The notes below the pieces were generated by a model, which saw only the letters and a list, made by a program, of their open reading frames with translations, did no database searches and was not told the DNA's origin. A stretch of DNA of 64,000 nt from Sweltsa coloradensis (taxonomy: Eukaryota > Arthropoda > Insecta > Plecoptera > Chloroperlidae). Positions 44,241-56,800 of this stretch are shown piece after piece. Position 1 is the stretch's first letter. Each line of letters opens with the position of its first letter. Both the position numbers and the translations under genes were made by a program. Location of the stretch: contig JAMZAV010000971.1 of assembly GCA_024449915.1 (NCBI GenBank), positions 62,001 to 126,000 on the forward strand, read 5' to 3'.

Positions 44241-44394
44241 ATTTAACTTCTGTATTGACGTTACATTATAGAACTTGAATGGATGGAACAATAAAGCATC
44301 GAAAAACTGTTGCTGTTGAATTGACCAAACAAACATATTTATAATGTCATTACCTTACGCACGTATGAGCGAGGGTATATTTCTCGATTTGGAT

Positions 44395-44516
44395 AGTCGG
44401 GAAACACTCCCGTAGGTGGAATTGTTAATATTAAATACAATCCAAAAAATACAAAATCCATCCCGAACGGGGTTCGAACCCGAGTCTCCCACTTTCCGGG
44501 TGGACTCCCTAGCCAA
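44395..44516 (-). repeat. tRNA-like SINE family D, truncated
   Basis: The flank GTCGGGAAACACTCCCGTAG and box B GGGTTCGAACCCCG are present. The head is cut after TTGGCTAGGGAG, about 45 bases before the receptor exon's acceptor. Confidence 0.65.
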
Positions 44517-44563
44517 AAAATAAGAAAAGATGTGTTTTTATTTTGGTTTTTTTTCCGTTTAAG

Positions 44564-44824
44564 GATCGGCATTGCAAAGCCCGACGATGGTGATTGCGAA
44601 GGGTAACCGAGTCTCGTCCACGGGACTGGACGGTCGCCTCTATCCCTCGGAGATGATCTACAAACAAGACAACTCGCTGCCCCGCTACCAGAACGTGCTG
44701 CAATCTGGCATCACGGTATCGCCGAACCCATCTGGCAACGGTGCAACCTTGTATTCCTGTTTCAAGCCGTTCTGGATCGTGATGCGCGTTCTGGGCTGGT
44801 TTCCCATCAGCCACACATCAACAG
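44564..44824 (+). CDS. Receptor exon 1 (N-terminus and TM1)
   Basis: Acceptor TTTTTTTTCCGTTTAAG precedes 44564, so a 5' exon probably lies upstream. The first ATG in frame is 44587 (ACGATGG, good context), giving MVIAKGNRVSSTGLDGRLYP. The donor is CAG/GTACTT at 44825, leaving one base over. A weaker in-frame donor AA/GTTAGA at 44862 leaves two bases over. Confidence 0.8.
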
Positions 44825-47800
44825 GTACTTTACATTATAGAGTTTATTACCTCAAGCTCAAGTTAGACGAAATATATTAGGGGGTCTATTTGAATCACTT
44901 GTTGTGAACAGGTCCTGAGTCACTTTTTGTACTTCTGAGATAAATGAGAATAACTTTATGAAATAATCGTAGTACATGCTTCAAACTGGTCTTATTTTAA
45001 ACACGTACTTGTATAAATTTATATTAAAAAATCCAATTACGTTAAATTTACTATCTTTAGTTTGAGTTAGGTCTCTGACTTGTCCCCTTTTCAAAATATG
45101 CTGTTTTAACATCATGCGAATGGGACTTTGATTTATAATTTTAATTACATCATGGCAGAATATGTTATTTTTAACATTCTTTTTTACCCTTTACATTTAT
45201 CATTATAGTTTGGACATTAAAAAAATAGTTTTTGTCTGTGACTTATCCCCTTAAAAAACGGTTTTATTTCACGTGATTTTTTTTTGACATTCATGTCACC
45301 AGGCTCATCCTCAGTTGCCGACATCTTTCACACCACAGCTGATAAAATATAAAACTATGGTTTCAACTGCTCTCACCAGAACGCAGCGCGCTACAGCCTT
45401 CGCTCATTTATTTCGAAAAGGGGATAAGTCGATTGACTTATCCCCTTTTCAAAGCAACTTGCTTATGAGACCCACCTCTACCGATTCGGCGGTGCATCCG
45501 ACTTGTTCCACATAATGTGCGCCTAGATAAAACAAGCAAGAATTTGATGCTAAATCATTTTCGTCAAAAAGTGACTCGGGCTCTTTTCACAACAAGTGAT
45601 TCATTTACTATCGTGACAACTAAGTCGATTGACTTTTGTCACTAACGTTGTCAATAGACCCCTTGGGAGAACCATCGTTCACTCTTTATTTAAAGACAAT
45701 GAATACAAGGTTTTAAAAGATAAGTCAGGCAGAAAAAGACTATGCTATGTGCTTGTAAAACCTGTCAGACAAATTTGACTTTATTATGGCCCAGACAGCT
45801 CAATCATCGAGAACATCTTGCATGTTAATAATAATGTTGCACACCATTGTAAAACAAACATATAACACCTACCCGTTCCAATATAATAGTATGATATATT
45901 AATAATAATTTACAAAACTGGCTATGCCGAAGATCGAACCCAGAACCGGGATCCACCCCTGGTGAAGCCAGTGTCTTTATGTCATTCTATTTTGGTTTCA
46001 TTCTATATTGATAAAGCTATGGGTGAAATCCTAGAGAAACGTCGGCAGCAAAATTCATTTTTTTTCTAATATACATAAGTTATTCAGTGTTGTAGCCTTA
46101 TTATACTATAAAAGTTATTTATATAATCTTCTTTGCAGGAGTGGCTGTCTTCAGTACAAGATCAGCCGCATTCAAGTACGCCCTCTCTTGTTCCTCCTGC
46201 TGGGAGGGTGTACGGCTATGGTCACTCTCCTGAGGATGTCCTTCGTTCACACGGCCAACGCTAACTTCAACGAGCTCGTATTCTCCTACATGTGCATCCT
46301 ATACTGCACCTACTACTGGTGCATCCCAATCGGTCACTGGGTTGGGGCGAAGAAGATCAGCGCTTTCGTCAATGACTGGTCAAAATACCAGGTAATATAC
46401 TTTCCAATTAAATAAATAAAATTTCCAGTGAAGATTTTAAAGATAACTATTTTTACTTGATTGCCGCGATTGTTTCAATGTTGGTTATATTGTCTTGTTG
46501 CGCAGTGGTGAAAATCTGCAGTGTTTATCTCCATACGAACTAAATTGTTTAAGGAATTTGCGATAAAAATGCAATTTTGCTATTTTTAGATTTGGTTAGT
46601 CGGGAAACACTCCCGTAGGTGTAATTGTTTTTATTTACTACAATTTAGAAATTATAAAATCCGCCCCGACCGGGATGTGAACCCGGGTCTCCCGCATTCC
46701 AGACGAGCGTCTTAACCACTAGACTTTAGATTATATAGATCCCGGTCGGGGCGGACTTTTTTAATTTCTAAATTGTAGTAAAAACAATTTTGCTACGTTT
46801 CACTTCATGTTCCTTTTGTTTGATCGGGGGTGTGTAAACGCCCCAAAAAAGAGCCAGGCTTCTATGGGGCCTCTGCCAATGCTCTTTCTACAAACTAAAT
46901 CCTAGTCTACTAATTTTCAGCCAGCCACACTGACCGCCTGTTGATGACGTCACTTTCATTTTGATATGAGATAATTGCAAAGTAGACACCTTTGGTAAAG
47001 ATTCTTAATCATTCTTGAATAAGAGTACCAAATAATATGGAATTAAACGTCTACATCCGTCCAGTATTAAAATCTTGATTTTGGTGAAGGTGCAGGGTAT
47101 TTTTTTAATTCAGTCAATTCCCTGACCCCAAGTATCAGCAAAAACATTCTGTATGTTGAAGAAGAATTCAAAATTGTATGAAACAATAGGCAAAAAAGAT
47201 CAGAATTAAAAACTTGATCTTGGTGGAGGTGACGGGTATTTTTAACATCAGATAATTCCTTGTCCTTAAGTATCAGCAAAAAACATTATGTATGTTGAAG
47301 AAGAATACAAAATAATATGTAATTATAGGCCTACATCCACCCAGAATTAAAATCTTGAATTTGGTGGAGGTGCCGGGTATTTTTAGCATCAGATAATTCC
47401 TTGACCCCAAATGCCAGCAAAAACATTCTCTATCGTTTATCATTCTTGATTTAAGGCAATGTAAATAAAAACGCTCCTAAATCGGAGGCCAGGGTCGTTT
47501 GTTATCGTGAGACATAACAGACGAACAGAAGAGTGAATGGTATCTTTGCTCCCTAATATTTGGTCATTGACAGAAATTCATCCGATTTTTCTTGATTTTG
47601 GTGATAATCTAAGATAAGATATATTTAGAACATACATGCCTTGGTACTAGGGTGCATGGGGCTATAGACTTCTTCACTATCCTCCGCTGTGGAGCAAGGG
47701 AAAGCCGCTTTGTATTACATCATAATTCCGTGGCAGAGGACAATATTGTTACATAATTATTTACATTACATAATTGTAACGACATATTATTACTGACTTC

Positions 47801-50800
47801 TACAAGTCCTTGAATACTTCCCCAGATAAGTCATTCCACTCCATTAGAGAGTTCAAACATTTCCTTCTATTATTATTATTTATTTTAGAAATTGTACAAA
47901 TAATTGAACATTGAGATAAACAACTCCATAGAAAGTTATAGAAAAGGGCCATGAGGCCCCAGTCACAAAGTGTCTAACTTACTATGCCTAAGTTATACCT
48001 CTTAAAACCACATTATAAAATACAATATAAATAAATTAACAAATAATATAAAAGGGGATAGTAAAGGGTGAACAAATGATGGTAAACAATAGCTAGTAAA
48101 GGGCGAACAATGATGGTATGGTACAAATAATATAAAATGAGAAAGTTAAAGGGTGAACAATTCTATAATTCACATCTCTCTCCATTTTGTACGGATAATA
48201 TTTTCTTCCAAAATACCTTACTTCTCCATCATTCCGCTTTTTATTTCCTTCCATTGTCCCTCTCCTTTCAACGCTCTATATGGAAGTCACCTAATCTATA
48301 GATATTTTCCTACTTTCCAGGATCGATATGCAAGCCTTACAGGATCTCCCATACCGTTCACTATTGGACGACAAGTGTGGTTCTGGACTATCGCCATCCC
48401 CTTCCTAGCGGCCGGACAACTCTCATTCGAGTACTTCATGCTGAAAGCGCTGGACGTGTTGGAGACCGTCTACTACATCTACATCAACATCATGATCATG
48501 TATCACTTCGCCTTGTGGTACTACTTCTGTAAGGCGACTGCGGAGGCAGCTACACACTTGAAGGATATGATGACGAGGGTACGGCAGAATTTTACAGTTA
48601 TAGTTATCCTAAAAACTCTCTTGTAAAGATGCAGTTTTTCAGAGGTTTTGTTAATTTAAGTCATATTATATCACAAAAAATTTAAAAATTCCAAAATCAC
48701 AAAAATAATTTTTATTTTCACGAATAGTCGGTAACCTTTTAAATTAGTGCCAAAAATAAAAAATTTCTTTAAGTTTCCATTACATATTATTTGGACCCGA
48801 GTACAATAACTATTGATCTCAAGTTGATATCAAGGTATACCCTCGACCAAAAGTAAATGTAAGGCTGAGCCTAGCTTCTAGAAATATGTAAAGCATACTC
48901 ATCAAAAACTAGCTTGTTTATCTCCAGCTAAATTCCATTTTTAATAAATATAACGCCAAAAAGGGACTTTTAATGTGTGGAAAATCAGAGTCAGCAGCAA
49001 GGACCAAAAGTGAAACCTCTCAAATATTGTTTCAATAAGGAAAACTTTTAGTTCCACAATCAGTCACAGCGTCTGAACTTTTGGATGCAGATGTAAAAAT
49101 GTAGATCACACCATTGGTCATCGAGTTTATAATCCACGTACTTTGCGCGCACCCTAGTGACCAGGGTGTTGTCCCCAAGTACCGCGCGCTGTGGCAGGAG
49201 CTAGGCAGCCTCACCGCTACCTCGGGAGACGTGCTATGCTACACGTACGGATCCATACTCGTCATCTCGTTCTCTATCCTCACCTTCTCGATATACGGCT
49301 TCGTGTCCGAGTGGACACTCAGTGAGCTCAACCTGAAGCAGATAGGACTTGGAGTCAACTCTGTACTCGTGTTCGCTTACCTGTTTATAATCTGCAATGC
49401 TGGGCATTGTACGACTACTGCAGTAAGTATCGAACTGAAATTTTTTAAATTTATTTTTACTTTTATATCTCATTCGACCTTTACTTCAGGGATGACATCG
49501 GGTATTTATTATAGATACGGTTCCAGACCCTCTCAAACTCGGCCAAAGTATAAACATCGCCGACTGCAGAGTTTCTCGATTTGCCAGGAAAGGGCAAAAT
49601 AGTTGTATGGCATCACTGAAAATATTCCCGTTTGCCACTTTACTCTTCCACTCGAAAATCGTACTAAATCTTTTACAACAATAAAACAAATTATATTGAA
49701 CTAATGGACAAACAAAGCCACAAATATTGTCTATATGACGTCAAAAAACTATAAAACTTGGTAATATTTGTATGAATGAAAAGTCGAGGCCATTAAAACT
49801 ACCCAACTGTTCAATTTGTGAGTCACAAATTACAATTTACTCGAAGATGAATCGTATAATTTGTAGAATCCGTTTAATGTTCGGATCAAATTTACTCTAA
49901 ATAATAACTACAGTTCGGAAGCTGGTAGTCCGGGTGCTCTGGTAATCGATGCCATCCCTACTTCACATTCTAGATTCGAAACTGCGTTTGTTTTCATCGT
50001 AAAATTTCAATAGAATAGTCGAAATAAAATACAAACCATTTAAAGACAAAGATCCAGTTCCATCGTAGACTGATCCCAGGCCTTGTACTTTTGCGGCGAG
50101 AACACTGGAAACTGGACAATCGGGATCGTATTTAATCTTCTCCTACGTAAGAGTTTACAAATTAAGTATTTTATATAATCTTTATAGATTTTAGAGATTT
50201 AGTGGGTTAATGGTTGGCTTGTTTAGAACAATAACAATAGATTCAATAAACAAAGTTGTTTTATGACATAAGTGTTCTTCTTTCCCATCTTCTATTCTTT
50301 TTCATCTATACCTGTATAATTTTTTGTGTACTTTGTTCTCTTCTTTTCTTGCATACACTTTCAGATTTATAAGTATACTTCGTTACGTTTAATTTAGATT
50401 TAATTTAAGTTAATGAAAAATAAATATTATATACTTTAATATTCATATAGACCTCACATTTGTGCAATTCTTAAATTAATATTATTTATTACTATGACTG
50501 TGTTGCATTTTTTACTTCGATTTTGTCAAGCTGTCCCAATGTATTTAATAATAATTTGTGTAGTTTAGTTGCATTTATTGCTCTCTTTACTTTTGGTTTA
50601 AAATAGGGTAAACATTAAATACATTACTAATATCAAGTAAAACATGAATTAATATAATCTTACAAGGCACAGGGACAATCCAAAATGATTGGACACGGAT
50701 GGCGCCAGCAGGATGAAATATTATCGTGGACCCGGCACCTCCACCAAAATTTAAGATTTATTTAATTATTTCTAGAACGAGACTTCGAGGAGAGTAATAA

Positions 50801-53800
50801 ACCATGTAAATAAACAAGAGCAAACATTTTTCTTGAATATTTAAACCTTAAAAGGAAATCAGACACATTAACAGTTAGTAATTAGCGTTATTCGTTCGCC
50901 CAGGAAGCATCCGGAGTATGGGAACTTTGCATAGTTGTGAGAATAAAGCTAATTGGAAACCCCAAAATAAGCAGATTTAAATTATGTTTTGTTTTATTTA
51001 GCCAGAATTAATTCGCAAAGGTTGCAATTTTGGACTTTTAACAAAATAACCAAATCGTTAAAAAAGAAAAAAATGTTTTGACAAAGTGAATGTAAAGCCC
51101 TTTATTTCAGCTTCCGTGAAAACTAGGCAAACATTGATTCATATAACAAACTGTGGTGTCATTCAGCGCGAGCAGGTATTTGCCTAAAACACACATCCTA
51201 TAATACCATCTCATTTGTTACTTTTTTACTTATCAAAACAAAATATAGATATTTGTATAAATAGTACAATTTCAGAATGGTACAGTTTAAATTGTTTGAT
51301 TTCGATTATTAGTGACATCCGACACAGTTGGTGAATTGACTAAAAAGTTCAGGGTGATTGTCTAAACAAACAAAAAACACAGTATTGGCTCGAACGTTAG
51401 CTCGCGAGTCTGATTCGAGAGGTCACGAGTTCAAGTCCCGTTCAGACCGGCAATCCTGACAGAAGTTTTTTCCCGATGTTTTCCTCAGACGTTAGTGCGA
51501 ATGCAAGTGATTGAGTCCTCTTAAACAGCCCTCGGATATCCCTTCACAATATTGTCCTTACTCCAATCTACCTAGTTAGGGGCATGCATTGCACCCGGGG
51601 CAGGTTACCCACGAGAAATTTAAAATTTAGAAATATTTTATGGGTATGTCTCATAAAGTATTAATCATCATCATCATCCATCGCCGTTTCCTCCTTCTGG
51701 CAGGGTCAGCTTGGGTTTAGCAACAAAAATTTTCACTTCTTCATCCTCCCAACGTATCTCTCCACAATCTTCCCACTTTTCTCTTGCTCCAAGTTTCCTG
51801 CTATGATTCTTCCATCTCTTCCTTGGTCTACTACCCGTCTTCTTCTTCCTTCTTCAATCCTTCTTTCATACATTTCTTCTGTGCATCCTATTTCCCCAAT
51901 TCGTTTCATAGTGTCATACCATTCAACCTTGCCGTCTATGTCTGTCCTTAACTTTTCACACCTAGCATTTCTAAAATACGTTTTTTACTCTATCTCTTCT
52001 GTCTTTGCACTGTGCTCATCAGAATCTCATCTCTGCGCCTGTATCTGACTCTCTCTGATCTCCATTGGTCCAGTTTCTGCTGCATTATATGTAAGGATCA
52101 GATGAAATAAGTTTATATAGTGTCATCTACACTGAATGGGATTCTTCACTATCTTTCACACAGGCTTAAAAGTTACTGGCCTAATTTTGTATGATGTCTT
52201 AATCTCCTTTTAATCTTCCACCTTTCCATTACTTCACCTCCTAGATAACTAAAACTATCCACCACTTTCAGGGTTTCTCCTCCAATGTTTATCGGTGATT
52301 GATTATCCCTGTGTACATGTGTACACATTCCTGGCATAGTAATATAAAGTAATATGAAGCTTTAAAATGATCAATCCTCGTTGCAAAAATAATAACACTC
52401 ACTATAGCTTTGCGCAAAGATGTTGGAATAGTGTGATTTATGTTAATAATCTCTATACCCTTACTTTTATAGGTCGGAGGAGAGTTTTTGAATCACATAA
52501 AACATCTGATAAGCAACAACGCAACGATACAGCACCAGGTAAGTGCATGGGTACAAGTATTTGTTCTCGGTTGAATATTACCACAACTATCTCGAATAAT
52601 GCAAACTCTCCTTTGGCGATGGACTCCCGCGAAGATTAGAACCACGTGGAACGTCATATCTCAAGAATTGAGAAATTGATTACAGACAATAACGTAGTTT
52701 TGTTAGAATGTTTTAAATAACATAACCATAGGCACCGAATATTATTCATCAAAAATAAGTAAGTATAAAAATATATATAACTATCGGCAGAGACTTTAAA
52801 AAAATACATTTAGTACGTCAAATCTCGAATTAAACTTAGGCCTAAACTAGAATAACTTTTTTATCTTATTTAAAGCAAGCTATAGTTGTGCCCCTGCATT
52901 AGCCTTCAAAACTAAACAATTATTATTGTCAAGAAGGTTATCTTCACAGACATACTAGGCAGCGAATATTATTCATCAAAAATAAGTAAGTGTTGATTTC
53001 ATAATTTGTTATAACCGACAGTGTTGGCTCGAGTGTTAAGCGCGCGACTCTGATTTGGGAGGTCTCGGGTTCAAGACCCGTCGAGACCGGCAATCCTGAC
53101 TGAAGTTTTTTTCGAGGTTTTCCTCAGTCGTTAATGCGAATGCAAGGGATTAAGTCATCTTAAACAGCCCTCGGACATCCCTTCACAATTATCTTAATTC
53201 AAAAATACCAAAAAGACACCTGAAGTGGGGCATGATTTGCACTCTTGGCATACTTCCCACGGGAAAAAAGTTATGTCCCTGGTTAATAAGTCCTGTTGTT
53301 TTATCATCAAAATATTACTAGGTACTGAATAGTAGCTGTATACTTATTGTCGCAAATGTTCAATATTCAGCAAATATTTATATTTCAAAAGAATAAAAAA
53401 ATTATCAAATTTTAATTTACCTATGTTTATCTAACAACAACGTCAAATGGAAATTATCAACTAAATAATATATTATAGTAAATTAAATTTGAAGTGTTCA
53501 ATAGTAGTAACAATGAGTTTAGAATATAATCTTTTAAACTCAATGGTAGTAATGTTTTTCTCCACAAAATGCGAAAACCATTAAGTAATTAGCTTACAAG
53601 TAGAGACAAGTAAAAATGGGAATATTGACAGTACCGTATCTTGGTCATTTATCTCTCGACACCAAAGTAACGACCATTTAACATGATGTCAACTCTCTGA
53701 TACAAAAGTTAGATTGTTTGTGATATGGCTAACTCGAGTTCCACATAAAACATAGTGGATAATATTTGTATCCTTCTTTATTTTCTAATTATTTAAAGCA

Positions 53801-56800
53801 CTAAATATATATATACATCTACCAAATAGAATTCCACTTATTAACGGACATGCACGAGTTAGTATACTGATAGCTTTATTGCACATTAATTATTGTATAT
53901 ATTCACCTAGCTACATGCTGATATAATTACCCTTAAAAGTAAAAAAATTACGAATCATACCTACAGGCATATATAACTGCAATTTTAAAGGGAGAAAAAT
54001 ATGCTGTTAATTCATTGTTATTGAATACTTTTATAATGCACAATCAAATGCACTAATTTGGAGCAATCGTATTAAATACCATAGTAAATTAAATGCAAAA
54101 TTGTAGACCATGACTTTTAGCCACAATCATAATGAAAATCCTGATACATTTTATATTGCCGTCACAAGATCTACAATGATTGTGTGGCTCGTTGGTCTTG
54201 TGGTTAGCGTATCTGCTTCCAATGAAGAAGGTTTTGGGGTTCGATTCCCGCCAAAGGCAGAAGTTTTTAACTTCTGATTTGGACCTAAGTCCATCAGTTC
54301 TTGTCTTAGAGTTTGTAAACGGTGACTTTGGAGCCGTCCTAGCAACGAAGCACATAATAAATCCGAAGTTGTTCTGAATCAGCCTTGTTGATTCTGGCGT
54401 GGATCCGCGGGTGTTCGCACTGTCCATACCACTGATTACTATATTCCCTATTAAAAATATCGATCTTTGGTTGGTTATCGCTCACTCGTCGATTGCGTCA
54501 GGGCCTACAGGGTTGGCTTAGTCGCTTTGATTTACTGCCCCCACTGAAAATCAGTTATATAACTGAGTGGGTAGACTCTAAATACAATTTATTTATTTAT
54601 TTAATAATAATCTTGTAGACAATGATTTTTAGTTACAATCATAATAAAGAGCATGATACATTTTATTTTGCCGTCACAAGATCTACGATGAAAATAAATA
54701 AGTACACTCTCGCGTTAGAAAGTGCCCATAATAGGTAGCGAAGCTGACCATTATTATGCCTCGGCCTCTTAGTATAGCTCTTTGGTGGAGGGGCCGGGTC
54801 AGGTCTTTATATGTGGATTAGCACCACCTCCGAGTACCAGAGTCACCAAACACTTTCCCTATCTTCCTTAATGAACAGCATTGTCAACAAAATAAGTATA
54901 TCACACACGTGACACACGAACCAAAAAGTGATGCATAATAATATATATTTTAGCATTACCCCCTGATTTCCCATACAATGAGCCAGCGGCTAAGCCGCGG
55001 TCGCTTAGCCGGTTCCCACTCGAAAAAAGAAGTTAAGCAACCTCGGGCACGGTCAGGGGTAGAGTGAGTGAACGCTCTGCAATGAGATGAGACACACGTA
55101 TACCGCTGGTTAGAGCAGATGGAGGGTTAAAGCTAGTGTAACGGCTTCGTTCTGCTCGACGTCTGCTCGGCAGTATGGGTTAGTGGAGGATCTTACATGA
55201 CTGTGAAAGTTACACCGTCCTTTCGGATGGAACGAAAAGTCGTTGGTCCCCTTGATACTTTTTGAAAGGAGTAGGCTACGTGCCGGTACCGGGTTTCCCC
55301 TCCTCCTTTCTATTCACCCTTTATTCTCATCTATCACCACTCATCGTCTCGAATAGCCTTATTGCATTAATATGAGACGTTAAGCAATACACATCAATCA
55401 TCAATCCCACCGGCAGTGTTGGCTCGAGCGCTAAGCGCTTGACTCTGATTCGGGAGGTCCCGGGTTCAAATCCCGTCGAGACCGGCAATCCTGACTGAAG
55501 GTTTTTCCGAGGTTTCATCAGTCGTTAATGCGAATGCAAGGGATAGAGTCCTCTTAAACAGTCCTCGGACATCCCTTCACAATAGTCCTATCCACAACAT
55601 ACCTAGTTAGACACGTGAAGAGGGGCATGAATTGCACCCTGGGCAGGCTTCCCACAAAAATTATTAAAAATTATTAACATCAACAATGCCACGTACCTAC
55701 ATAACATTTCATAATTGATTTAATAAATTCTATTTCTCAGTAGAAAACAAGTTACAACGACAGAGAAAGTGTTGATATATGCAGCTTTCCAATGGCCAAT
55801 GATAATGAGCTTCGCGTTGACAATGTGTTGATGTGTGTTTCAGTTAGAGCAGTTCCAGATCGCGATAAGTCTAGACCCTCCGCGCATTAACCTGGGCGGA
55901 TTCGTGAACATTGACAGGGGCTTGCTGATATCGGTAAGGTATACACTGCATACATAGAAGATATTGTAAATAACAATTTATATTATATTTATTGCTCTTG
56001 TAGGACCACGGTGCTGTGTGCTGTTTATCAATAAATTACACGTTTATACTGTAAGCTATCCAGAAAACCAGGTTTTTACGCAGACGCAGAAGTTTAGTCT
56101 GGATCAATTGGAAGCTCTGTCGATCTGCCTATCGGGTAGTGGGTTTGCACCTATGTTGCATGTTAAATTATGTGTAATGTTAAATAAGATGTAAGAATTG
56201 CACTATAAGTGAACATTTTTTTTAATTCCTCACTTTTGTCATTAACTGACCGTAAATATGCCACCAATCAGGTAATTGGTAGTAATTTCCCAAGCCTTTG
56301 TGGGAGACAATTATTTGAAATGTTAAAATGTGGTCTGATAGCGACATGCGCTCATAATTTCTTAATAACCTCACAAAAATGCGAAAAATTGTTAAAATTA
56401 AGAGTCGAAAAGTGATCAAGAATGTTTGTAAAATTAGCTGGATTTGCCGATCATGCGAATTTTCAAATAGACATCAACCATTGTTAAAAAAAAGTTGAAC
56501 AGAGCTCAAACAACAGTCTAAACCAAACAAATATTCTTTTAATTTTTAAAAATAACAACCCATATATTTTAAAGTTAATCTGGAGAACCTTGGATTGACC
56601 GATTGTTTTTGGATGACTATTGATAACTGTGGACTATTTGAACGGTCTATTTTGGATAACCTCTTCTTTAAAAATAAAAGTTGTTTATTTTTATTTCGTG
56701 AGTTGGTGTTCACGACTTTTGTAATGTATGGCTATCAATAAAATGGTCGAAAGTTTATATTTACATTATGTTTATGTTCTTGGGTTTGTGATCGCAGTAA

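Noticed and set aside
45315..45515. 66-codon frame in receptor intron 1 as a missing receptor exon
   Set aside because: The sequence is not membrane-like and contains a GGGGATAAGTC/GACTTATCCCC repeat; no acceptor/donor pair gives the phase needed.
49234..49473. 79-codon - strand frame opposite receptor exon 4
   Set aside because: It is a shadow of the GC3-rich exon; the + strand encodes the receptor with proper splice sites.
54980..55110. A possible 5S rRNA gene
   Set aside because: Only the middle of 5S is recognisable. The terminal stem strands are missing and the sequence continues into a SINE body with a tail, so it is a 5S-derived SINE.
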